In this document: positions 48,941 to 58,700 of the stretch, piece after piece
Position numbering within the stretch: position 1 is the stretch's first letter
Layout: the number at the start of each line of letters is the position of its first letter
Assembly (NCBI GenBank): GCA_031772625.1
Contig: CM062807.1
Location: forward strand, 1,153,427,007 to 1,153,491,006
DNA: 64,000 nucleotides
Origin: Pinus tabuliformis
Taxonomy: Eukaryota > Streptophyta > Pinopsida > Pinales > Pinaceae
Direction: 5' to 3'
Program-made: the position numbers and the translations under genes
The notes under the pieces: generated by a model
Database searches by the model: none
Told to the model about the DNA's origin: nothing
What the model saw: the letters and a program-made list of their open reading frames with translations, nothing else

Positions 48941-49396
48941 GACTGTCGGGAGGCTGGTTGGCTACTGAAATTATGCAATGCGCAATCCAGGCTGACCTGC
49001 TGGGGGCTGAGATTGCGCAATGCACAATTTCAGTCAGCAAGGCATGCAAGCCCAGGGACTGCATTGCACAATTTTCTGGGCCAACAGAGCACTTCCTCTT
49101 AGATTTGTGTAAGGTAGGCCTAGAGGACAGTGTCTGGCCAGTTTTGGCATTTTCTGGGAGGAAGGCATAGCCTTCCCTCTCAAAAATGCGCAAAATTGGC
49201 CAGACACTATCCTCCAGGCATGCTCTGCACAAATTTGAGAGGTAGTGCTCTTCTGGCCCAAAAAAATGCGCAATGCAGTCCCTGGGCCTACATGCCTTGC
49301 TGATTGAAATTGTGCATTGCGCAATATCAGACCCCAATAGGTCAGCCTGGATTGCGCACTGCTTAATTCCAACAACCAAAAAACCTCCTGACAGTC
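48941..49396. repeat. Inverted repeat, two arms of about 228 bp, in the LARD 5' LTR
   Basis: The arms are 48941-49165 and 49170-49396; the centre GGAAGGCATAGCCTTCC is near 49168. GACTGTCGGGAGGCTGGTTG at the start pairs with the reverse complement of 49377-49396. Shared words include GCGCAATCCAGGCTGACC and the CCCAGGGACTGCATTGC block. The 3' LTR (11990-12200) has only one arm. The TGCGCAAT word is frequent in both arms. Confidence 0.85.
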
Positions 49397-49738
49397 TGTA
49401 CTGTCTTTGGCCAGTTTTGTGCATTTTCTGGGAGGAAGGCATAGCCTTCCCTCTCAAAAATGCGTAATGCTATCTGGGCAAGGCAAGGCCCGGGCCAAGG
49501 TTGCCTAGACCTGCCGACGAGCGACTGAAAACATATAAAGTTTCAAATGTATGGCAAAATTGAGTGTAAGCAAGAGCGAATAATCATGCATGCAAAGAAC
49601 GATGCAATATTCAGAAAACGAGAAAACATGCATGTGTGTGAAACGGGTCGCCGCAACGGCGACCGTCGGTGCAAAAACAGTGTCATGCATGCGACAATAG
49701 TGAGATGAAAAATAAAATTGAAACGACACTTGTACAGG

Positions 49739-49743
49739 CTAAC
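49739..49743. other. Empty target site of the TRIM
   Basis: TGTACAGG-CTAAC-ATGCATG here corresponds to TGTACAGA-CTAGC, TRIM, CTGAC-ATGCATG in the other LTR. It defines the TRIM boundaries and its 5-bp TSD. Confidence 0.88.
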
Positions 49744-50199
49744 ATGCATGAAAACAACAACAAGCGTTCATTGAAATCAAGCAAACAACACTCACACAAG
49801 CCAAAACACAAAAGCGACAGAAAAGCTGCAAAAGACGTGTAAAGCGGACTTACCTAGAAAAAGCTGAGTTGAATGTGCCGACGACTCCTAGATGTGATGT
49901 GGGATGTCAAAACTCCAAGATCAATGTGAAGAATGAGCTCTGTAGCGTCGAATAAATAAGTTTGAGGCTCATGATGCGCATGCCACAAATTTAGGAAAAA
50001 GTGACACTTGGAGGGCAGTTTCTAAAACGATCTTTGCATGTAACCTCTAGCTGCTAAAAATAGATCCCTAAAATCTAGGGATGCTTTTTGCAAGTTTCTT
50101 TTGCTATTTCGAGAAAGGCATCCCATGCATGAAAATCAATTTTGCTCAGTCCCGAATGAAGCTGGTCAACTTGAAGGCACATACAACAGTTCGCTACCC

Positions 50200-50470
50200 T
50201 CGGATGAAAATTTGCACAGTTTCTAGGCTGAGCAGAGTTGGCTGTCCCTAAGGGATTGTACAATTTCTGGGGTCAGCAGGTGACTGTCTCCTAGAATTGT
50301 ACAATTTCTGGGCTGAGGCCCAGTGCCGGGCCAGATTGTGTAGTTTTCTGTGGGAAATCCGTTTGACTATTCTGCGCAATTCTGGAGGTCAACAGGCATC
50401 CCGACAGATTTGCACAATTTCTAGAGGGAAGGTTGGTTCCCCTCTAGAATTGCGCAATTTTCTGGGGGAG
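50200..50470. repeat. TGCGCAAT-motif array near the LARD 5' LTR start
   Basis: Counterpart of 41690-41970, including AATTGCGCAATTTTCTGGGG and TTGTACAATTTCTGGG words. Confidence 0.75.
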
Positions 50471-50679
50471 CTACTCAGCTAGCAAATAAACTAAGTCTGG
50501 GATGGCAGCCTGTGAAGGGAGTGAAGCAAACTGACATGCACAGGCTGGCGAGCCACTGAAAATCAGTTGAAGCCTATGTACTTGACAATGTAAGACATGC
50601 TGCTAAGGATGGTTGGTAGGGAGGCTCCAAAATGAATTTAAGGCAAAATTTTTAGAGGGTGGTTGTAGCTACTACAACA

Positions 50680-50684
50680 CCATG
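50680..50684. repeat. LARD target-site duplication, right (CCATG)
   Basis: Partner of 7846-7850. Confidence 0.9.
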
Positions 50685-51422
50685 GAGACTCCTCTAGCAG
50701 GGAATTGGAGGAAGGAGGATGTTACTTTAGGCAAAGTGGTAGAAGCTACCATTTACAAGCAACTTGTGGGTTCACTTATGTACTTGGTGAAAATACGACT
50801 AGAAATGTGTTATGTAGTTAACCAGATTACTCAAGCAATGGTTAAGCCAACCAAACTCCATTGGAAGTGAACCAAACATGTGTTGAGATACCTCAGAGGC
50901 ACCACTTAGTTTGGGCTTTGGTATAAACAGACAAAGGGAGTGAAGCTTCAAGGCTTCACAGATGTAGATTAGGCAGGGAGTTCATCATAAATGAAGAGCA
51001 CATCAGAAGGAATCTTTAGTATTGGGTCAACAACAATTTCTTGGTATAACATGAAGCAAATATCAGATGCACTCAGTTCAGTAGAAGTAGGGTACATGGT
51101 TGCTAGTCAAGCAACTTGTGAGGCTATCTAGATGAGGAATATCCTTGTTGGGTTATTTGTTCAATAGATGGATCCTACAATTATTTACTGTGACAACCAG
51201 AGTTGCATCAAACTCTCTTTGAATCCAATATTTCATTATAGGTCCAGGCGTATCGACATTTGGTACCACCATCTCAGAGATTGTGTGTAGAGCTAGATCA
51301 TGTTGCTAGAGTACATTCCTACATAGGAACATGATGCAAATATCTTGACTAAGGCACTATCAAGAGGAAAATTCAAGTTCCATAGAGGCACAATCAAGGT
51401 ATCTAATAATACCTTTCTTGCT
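50685..51422 (+). pseudogene. Copia RT end and RNase H, resumed after the insertion
   Basis: ETPLAGNWRKED, ATIYKQLVGSLMYLV, then HVLRYLRGTT and LQGFTDVD-stop-AGSSS (RNase H start), SWYNMKQISDALSSVEVGYM, YCDNQSCIKLSLNPIF, RRIDIWYHHLRDC and NILTKALSRGKFKFHRG. At least eight in-frame stops or substitutions mark it as dead. It completes the copia pol that breaks off at 7850. Confidence 0.9.
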
Positions 51423-51431
51423 GAGAGGGAG
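51423..51431 (+). promoter_or_regulatory. Copia polypurine tract
   Basis: GAGAGGGAG directly before the 3' LTR TGTTGAAAA. Confidence 0.8.
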
Positions 51432-52274
51432 TGTTGAAAATGTCATCAAGAAAGAATCTAATTTAATTTTCCCTTGAATTAAATTATAAGAGAATTTTAA
51501 TTCCACATCTCATGACAACTTATATGAGTTAACTAAGTTAGTTTGAATTAGGTGGTTTAGTTAATTTGAGTTGAGGGTCTAACTTGAGTCATGTAGAGTG
51601 GATCCTACTTTTTAGGAGCCCTGGTTGAGTTTATTTTGAGTCGTAATTAATTAATTCAGTACATCTGACTTAAAGTCAATTAAACTAGTTCCAATTGTTG
51701 GAGGAACTAGTGGAAGGTCAAGTAGTGGGGTGTGTACTTTGTGATAAACCAGTTAACTGATAAATCAACCATAAATAACTCATGCATGTGTGATTTACGA
51801 GTTACTATCAGTTGTATAGTCGTCAAAATTGTACAGGTGGTGCATGTAGTCAGAGGAAGGCCTATGTATTGTGCAATTCCAATTGAGAATTTCCCTAATT
51901 AATAGGGGGCTAATTCCCAAGGAAAAAACACAAGGACATAGGGACTTGGGCAAGCAGAAAATTGGTTAAGTACTGGACTAGGATTGTCTAGGAAGTAGTG
52001 AGACAAATAGAGATAGTGCAGAGGTTGCTCGGGCTTAAGCAAAGCATTGTAATATTCTAAGATTCTCTGACTAATGCAGTATACAAATAGAGGGGTTTTT
52101 AGCTGTGGCTTTCCCTAGGAAATCATTGTGTAATGTGTTGTTTGAATTCTTTCTCTTGTATACTTCGTGATTTCGTGTTCATTTAAATTGGTTTCCGCAA
52201 TTGGTAGAGTAGGTTCAAGTCTATTGTTTTAGTAACTCACAATTAGTAGTTTGAATCTACAAGGAATTTCTACA
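51432..52274 (+). repeat. Copia 3' LTR
   Basis: 843 bp, ending TTTCTACA. Many scattered differences from the 5' LTR, including an extra GTGGATCCTACTTTTTAGGA stretch near 51599, indicate an old insertion. Confidence 0.92.
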
Positions 52275-52279
52275 AGTAG
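52275..52279. repeat. Copia target-site duplication, right (AGTAG)
   Basis: Partner of 3755-3759, exact. Confidence 0.93.
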
Positions 52280-52446
52280 CATATTCTCCAATAAATTATA
52301 GCGCTTATGTAGAATTTGGAGAGGAATATCTTCCCCACAAGAACTTACAACTAAAGAAATTGCAATAGAAGCCATTCCATATAAAAAAATATGAGATGTT
52401 CTCATTTTTTAATAGTAAGGATGTATGATAGAAACAATGACATAAG

Positions 52447-52525
52447 GAAGCCCTATCACCGTTACACAAGAACCAGTAATAGGTAACCTTGTTGCTACTA
52501 CATAAGAACCAATAGTAGGAAATGA
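52447..52525. repeat. 45-bp minisatellite, right part
   Basis: ACAAGAACCAGTA at 52467 and ATAAGAACCAATA at 52503 match the core at 3434-3680. The spacing here is 36 bp, one unit having lost nine bases. The copia thus landed within this repeat locus. Confidence 0.75.
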
Positions 52526-52559
52526 AATATGACTTTAATTATAGCGATTTTCAATTTTT

Positions 52560-54077
52560 TGTGGTTGGAGTTGTTTATTGAGAAAGGAAGATCCATAGAT
52601 GCAAGTTTTTTTGTTGATGTTTCAGAGCCACCAACTAGGTCCATTATCAGGACATGAGAAAGAATGAAGAGAAAAGGTGGAATACATAGTAGACAAGCCA
52701 CCAAGAATAACATGGTTAGGAAACCCTAAATCTAAATAGAGACAAAAAAATATTGAATGGACTATAACACTTTCTTTGGAAGCCCCTACCCAGAGTAAAA
52801 ATATTTGAAAATTGCGGATAAAGCTAAGAATACATTTCAGAGCTACTAGGGTTGAGAAGAGATATATAAGAGAAGGTTGGGGGACAAATTTTATAAGAAC
52901 TAAACAATTACAACATTGAGGTAACAAAAGGTTGAGTAGGCCAAAATGGAGTCCAATTTTATTGTCAAATGCAACTAAGGGCTAACTCTTAAGGAGTTAT
53001 GAATTGGTGAAGCACCCAAATATTTCTAAAATATGGAACATCTTTGATAGCCCAGAATGCAAGTGATATGACATTGGACTGCTGAAGGTGTATAAAAAAA
53101 GAAGAGTTGGGATTTAGATTGATTAATATCCATACTTGAATTCTTCATGAAGTTATCAAGGACTCAAGTGAAATATAAAGCTTCTTTGGTCGAGGGATAT
53201 CCCATGGACATGGTGTCATCCACTTATTGATGTGACACAGGTAGGTCTTTCCCTAAAATACAACGACCTTTGATCTTACCATCTTGAATAGTTGTCTTAG
53301 TTGCTCTATTGAGACCTTAAGTTGCCAAAATAAATAGGAAGGGAGAGAGGGGATATCGTTTCCAAATTCCTCAGGAGGGAGTGAAAGTTGATGTGGGGGG
53401 AAGCCATTGAGAAGGATGGAAAATAAGGCAATGGAAATTAATGATTTTATCTAGGTTATCCATCTGGTCTAGAAGTCAAAAGCTTCAAGCATTTGAAGAA
53501 GGAAGGACCAATTTATCTTATCAAAAGCTTACAAAATATAAAGTTAATGATCATGCTTAGTTGCTTGGATCATTTTAGAGTGTGAATAGTCTCTTGGGGC
53601 AAAAATAAACCATCTAAGCTTTTCCTACCTTCCACATATCCTATTTGCTTTGGGAAATTAGCCTCAGAAGCAGTGGCTTGAGGTGATTTCCTATTACCTT
53701 TGTGATTGTTTTGTAGATTAAATTACATAGTACTATGGGTCAAAAACCACTTAAGTCCTTCACTTTTTTTTTTTGGGAGAAAATGTTAAAAGTGATTTAT
53801 CATTAGGGCTTCATTTTGATCTACTGAGATCAAAGAAGGAATATGCTTTGCTATTCTCCTAAACTCCATAGTGCGGTTCATCTTGGGGTCAGTAAGAAAG
53901 TCCCTATAGTAGCAGATGAGTTCTTGCTTGAGGCCCATATGATTCCTTAACTCATTTCCTTTTGTATCCTTGAAATAGGTGATTTTATTGCAATGTTGGT
54001 GTTGGATCATGGATTTATGAAAGAAGGCTATGTTTTTTTCTCCTCTTGTAGACATATGAATCTAGTTTTTTGCTTCA
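52560..54077 (-). pseudogene. Older L1 LINE, RT part
   Basis: Minus-strand pieces of plant L1 ORF2: GEKNIAFFHKSMIQHQHCNK (53786-54055, before the RT), then IVLCNLIYKTITKVIGNHLK and FDKINWSFLLQMLEAFDF, VDDTM at 53209-53223 (the residue before it is a stop), and a post-RT stretch near 52640-52930 (LFSTLVALKCILSFIRNFQI). Stops are dense. Its 3' end is not resolved; it fades towards the minisatellite. Confidence 0.8.
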
Positions 54078-57000
54078 TGTTGATAGTGCTGAACCCGCCA
54101 ACATTCATGGGATATCCCCGATATGAAGTCCCACTTAGACCTCACATCATTTTGTGTAGGAGTGCCATCTAGAATATGACCAGGTTGTCGAATTCTTAAA
54201 GATTTTCCTTGGCTCTAACTGTCAAAAAGAGAGAAGGATGCGATGGTGCCTGGTGAGTGTTCAATTGTAGATGTGTAAAAGTTATTCTACTACATAGGGA
54301 TGAGGAAAGTGAGCCTCTAAGAGAGAGGTAATAGTACCACCCAAGAAGAGACACACATGAAAAATAAGGATCTATCTAACATCAAGTGGAATAGTCCACA
54401 AGATATACGACAATCATTACAACCAATGAATAAGAAATATTTGTCTAATATCTTGTGGAATAGTCCAGAAGCATGGGACAACAATAAAAACCATTACAAC
54501 ACATTCTCAATAAGATAAGTACTAAAATAATTGAAATATTTCAACTACTTTAGCACAAATGAAAGCAAGCATGAAATATAAACATCCGCAGAATAGTCTT
54601 ACCAACGTTCATAATCCATGCATGAAGAACGTCCTGGCCTTGAAGGCTTTTGTTATTACATAAAAGTTCCAAGACATGTGTATACAATGAAAATAACTAG
54701 CTCCAATAGTGGAGCATTGGAGCCACTCCTTGCTCCCCAAAATAACTAGCTTATCTCTCTAATGCTTTGCGGGAGGAGCCAAGGTGAAAAGTCCTCTGCT
54801 CTTACAATGAGGGTGTACATATAACAATGAGGAAGTGATGCTTCACCTTCCTTATGACTGTTCATCTAACCTCGTAACTATTTGACTTCCTATGACTTTT
54901 CATATTCCACACACGTCCTTTGGACTTTCACTTTACAATACATTTTCGAAACGAAATTTACATCATTAACCATAATGGCGTGGCATGTGACAACTCATGA
55001 CATGACATGACATGACACTGTTGACATAGGTTGCTTGATGATGTTGTTATAGACATATTTGGGCACTGAAAACCCAATCACATATGTCCATAAACCAAGG
55101 GCTTCTAAACCCCTAAAAGTGTTGTTTCATACCCTAAAGGATCAAGGTCAACTGATTACATCATTTCCCAAAAGTTCTCCCTGAAAAATTACTCAGAACT
55201 GGTCAAAACTGGACCATACAGACTGCTCAGTGCTAAGGGTGCGATGCATCTCACTTGTTACACACAAGGGGTGCGATGCATACTGAAAAGCCCTTCTATA
55301 GGGTGCGATGAGCAAGAGCAGACAAATGGTAGAAGCAGTTTGCTAGGTGGAAACTCAAATAATCTTCTAGAAACTGCTCATATGACACTTGCCTCTCTGA
55401 ATTCGCCCAGGGATGAGTAAGAGATCATGAAATATCCAAGTGGAACCAAGAACTATCAGTGAAATGACACTAATCAAAATTCCAGAAGCTGACTCACCCA
55501 TCTACAAACATCTATATATGGATCCCTCATCCCAGAGATCCAGAGGCTGGAATTTTGTAATTTGTAAGGAAGTGTTGTTGGTTTCTCTTTGAGACATTGT
55601 ATTGTTGGGTGATCTAGCTTTTCATGAGGTGAAGAGGGCTTTCATGCTGGGAGGATGGCAATGGATCAGACAGCTGGGTTGTAATCCTCTCTTCTACTAC
55701 TTCTATCAATAAAGTTATTTGAGTTTTCCTCCATATGCTTATATATTTCTGGATCTTGTATTTGTGTATGCATTTGTATGGTTGATGTAAATCTGATTCT
55801 ACATTGTTTATGGTTATAGATCTCTATGCTTTGATGGTATTTTGCTGCTTTGACTCTACAGCTGTTCTTTGAAGTGGGACAAGTGAGAAAGGAGTGGCGA
55901 AAGCTCTATCAAGGGAGAGAGGAAACAAGCAAGGAGCCAAGCAAAAGACTGAGGTTGGTGCTCTCTGCTTCTCTCTCATCTATCTCTCATAAAGGAAAAC
56001 ACAAGTTACTTTGAATTGTTTGTTTCTAAGATAGCTACTCGTCTTAGTGGGACTAGCAGATCTGAGTAGACACTAGTTTTCCCAGAAACAGATGTGGCAA
56101 TGTCAAGCCATTGTTGTTGCCGCATGTTGAGTGTCTTCTTGAGAATGTTTTTCTTTTCACCTTTGCATGTCTTGGTGATAAGGAATCTTCAATGATATCA
56201 AATCTTGAATAGTGATCGCAAACTGGTGTCCCTTTACTTTCTCTTGATTGATCAACTTGCATACTCAGCTACAAGAATATTTTTCCAACATTTTTCCCTA
56301 ATTCACCTCCTTCTTCATCATTTCTCCGTGGCATGATAAGGTACTTGTTTCTGCAATTCACTCATGACCAGACAACATCAGTCCGAAAAACCCCTAGTCT
56401 AATATTTTGCATATTGATCCATCGACTCAGCAAACATCATATGGAAAGCTGGGAAAGGGGCTCAGTGACTGCACAGTTTCACAGTTCAAGTAGTCAAGGG
56501 GGAGCCTTGAGCCTTGGGACTGCGCAATGCGCAGTTCACGCTAGGTTGAGGGAGAAAATTGCGTAGTTCTGGAGGCCAGTGAGACATGTTGAGGGGGTGG
56601 GAATTGAATGAACACATTGCGTAGTTCCGGGAGACAATGGAGGTTGGGATATTTCACAACTTAGGAGCTCAGGGGATGAGCTCGAGGCTATAGATTGCAC
56701 AATGCGCAGTTAAGGCCAGGATGGGAAGAGGAATTGCGCAATTCTGGGAGCCAAGGTCGGGACTTGAGCACTGAAACTGTGTAGTGCAACAGTCTTGTGA
56801 GGCAGGAACTGCGCATTGCATAGTTCCAAGAGGAAAGGTCATAGATAGAGGACCGAGACTGTGCAATGCACAGTTCAGGGAGGCCGGGTGAAGCTAGGTT
56901 TCTTGGTCGGGAAGCTTTTCCAAAAATGGCTAAGTGTGGGATTGGTGAGACTGATGTGAACAATGATGAGACTTTGACTATGATCACACACTTAGAATAC

Positions 57001-57400
57001 TTGACAACATAACAACATAGATCATCCATAATACATTTTCCTCATTGCGACAACTTTACGACAAGTGCGACACTTAAGATACACTTTGCGACGACCGTGA
57101 TGACACTTGTGTGATAATGCTTAAAACTTTGGAAATGAGTGCGATGGATGTTTACATGGTTAGAAAAACTCATTTACACAAATATGACCTCTTGAAACCA
57201 CTAGAACATGCTTATATACATGATGTGACAACTAACATGTGAAAATACGACATTTTTCCTATATTGCAAAAGGGACTAAAACACTTCAAGAAACACATGG
57301 AATGAGTTTCAATGTTTGTAGTGACAATGTACCAAACTAAGGAAGGGTTCGAAATTGAGCATAGGACAAAATTTTGGAGGGTGTTGTGGAAACGACAACA
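54078..57400 (-). mobile_element. Solo LTR related to the LARD
   Basis: In + orientation it starts TGTTGATAGTGCTGAACCCG, which aligns with the LARD LTR edge TATTAACAGTGTTGGACCTG at 7851, and continues with matching text to about 54180. It ends GAGGGTGTTGTGGAAACGACAACA, like the LARD end at 50679. It has a near-perfect 5-bp TSD (CTTCA 54073-54077 / CTTCC 57401-57405), no internal region and no second LTR, so it is a solo LTR. At 3.3 kb it lacks the coding block. It carries a TGCGCAGTT/TTGCGCAATTCTGG array at 56450-56900, two imperfect units of about 75 bp at 54368-54520, and three GGGTGCGATG words at 55239-55312. Confidence 0.82.
56450..56900. repeat. TGCGCAAT-motif array in the solo LTR
   Basis: CTGCGCAATGCGCAGTT, ATTGCGTAGTTCTGG, GCACAATGCGCAGTT, GAATTGCGCAATTCTGGG and related words recur, as in the LARD LTRs. 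The motif is therefore a family trait and not chance. Confidence 0.75.
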
Positions 57401-58700
57401 CTTCCATATCCTTTCTTCTTGTTTCCACCTGTTTTCAAGCTTAGTGAATGCAATGGCTTATGCTGCAGCTAGTTCTTCAGATATATCTTCAAGGATGATG
57501 GATTGTTGTATCTAAGTCATTATATCCTTCAAATGTATTTTAACCTCTAGAATGTGGCCAAATTATTATTTTTTCCATCGTTTGATTTTAGCTTTAACAT
57601 ACTTGAGTTTTTGTTGGAAACTGTATATGACATGGCCCTCTATGAAATCCACTTCTATCCACCATTTTAAATATTGTCTAGGTAGGAAAGTTGAGATAGC
57701 TAAAAGCTTTCAAAGTGAAAGGGACTTTTTGTTGGTGATGGTTTTGATATCTAAGGTTAAGTTGATGGGACAATGATCAAAGTTTGAACACAGAAGGATG
57801 GATGCTTCTATGAATAAATATTTCTTAATTAAGGTTTTAGAAAAGAGGAATCAATCAAGATTGGATGTGATTTGTTTTTGCCTCCTCCTTTATTATTGTT
57901 CTAGCTGTGTATCCCATTACAAGTATATATATCCACTAAGTATGTTGGCTTATGAGTTATTTAAAGCGATTTGCGTCCACATCCAAATTCCTCAAGCCTC
58001 ATTTTTTCTCCTCCAGTGATTTGGTGATGTTGAAATCCCCTCCTATTATCTAAGGGCAAGGGTGGGCCCAATGGTGGAGATGTATAAGGGAGTTTAGGAA
58101 ACCCTATTTCTAGCTTGGTATAGACAAACGATACATATTCATGATTAAGGAAACTTCACCTTATCCAATCAATTGGAAATTTGTTGAGACAGATCTATGA
58201 GTGGCTAACATGTATGAGATGATAATATCTCTCAGGTTCCATATTAATGCTAACTCTCTTGCATGATCTTATGCATCTAGGGTCATTGATTAATAACTTC
58301 TCCGACATTTTGAAGCTAACATGATGATATTTCACTGCTACACTTGGCCTCCTATATCATCATGATTGTGGGTTGTTCCTTCATGCAAATATTTTTTAGA
58401 AGCCTTTGCTTACCTTTGCAATTCAAGTCCCTTATATTCTAGAAAATGAATTTCATTATGGTACAAGGGAGGTGGAGGGAAATACCTTTGTCATAAAGGA
58501 AATGCAGCTTGTATTAACCAAGGATTACCCTAATTCTTGCAATAGTTGCTTCTTACCCTTTTTGCCCCTTTTCTTCCCTACCTTTAAGGATTATAGGGGT
58601 TCATTAAAGGAATGCAAAAGTATGCCTGAATGGGGGTTAGAATAATTGGTACTTACGGTTTCCATATTGACTTGAGCTTGGGATTTGATGAGAGCCTTGC
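57401..58700 (-). pseudogene. Older L1 LINE, endonuclease part
   Basis: The minus strand carries GGDFNITKSLEEKK at 58002-58043, the Asp/Asn signature of L1 endonucleases, followed in frame by LRNLDVDANRF. Numerous stops. The solo LTR separates it from the RT part. Confidence 0.75.

Larger units (their letters stand above)
7851..50679 (-). mobile_element. LARD-like LTR element with about 5.5-kb LTRs
   Basis: Two long direct copies, 7851-12477 plus 41234-42172 (the second part lying beyond the nested TRIM) and 45101-50679, flank a 2.9-kb internal region. Coding on the minus strand (a gag-like frame right after the 45101 end) makes 45101-50679 the 5' LTR. In element sense the LTR starts TGTTGTAGTAGC or TGTTATAGCAGCC and ends CCAACACTGTTAATA. 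The solo LTR at 54078 confirms this end as CAGCACTATCAACA. The 5' LTR has lost its last bases and the start of the PBS: the text runs from GGTCCAA straight into GGAGGGCC. No pol domain is present, so it is non-autonomous. The size split (long LTR, short internal) matches large retrotransposon derivatives. Confidence 0.82.
45101..50679 (-). repeat. LARD 5' LTR
   Basis: About 5.58 kb, uninterrupted. It lacks the terminal 10 or so bases at the 45101 edge that the 3' LTR and the solo LTR keep. It lacks about 0.3 kb of the coding block (near 47612, against 10345-10690) and carries an extra inverted arm (48941-49396). Confidence 0.88.
3760..52274 (+). mobile_element. Ty1/copia retrotransposon, complete in outline but split by nested insertions
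   Basis: The 5' LTR at 3760-4614 and 3' LTR at 51432-52274 are clearly homologous; both start TGTTGAAAATG and end at CTATA/CTACA. Between them come PBS, gag, protease, integrase, RT and RNase H in copia order, then a purine tract. Everything from 7851 to 50679 is foreign. Removing it and one TSD copy rejoins the RT-RNase H frame in a standard copia context. Without the nest the element is about 5.7 kb, ordinary for copia. Many stops and frameshifts show that it is dead, in keeping with its being the oldest layer. Confidence 0.95.

Noticed and set aside
7851-50679. The GTGTTG...CAACAC ends and subterminal motif arrays first suggested two CACTA/Mutator-like DNA transposons in tandem.
   Set aside because: The 5-bp TSD CCATG restores the copia frame, the two copies are direct repeats around a gag-like internal region, and the solo LTR confirms TG...CA termini. 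An LTR element explains everything.
55018-56100. TGTTGACATAGG at 55018 and an AATAAAGTT signal near 55710 suggested another LTR inside the solo LTR.
   Set aside because: I could not find a matching TSD or a CA end; left as part of the solo LTR.
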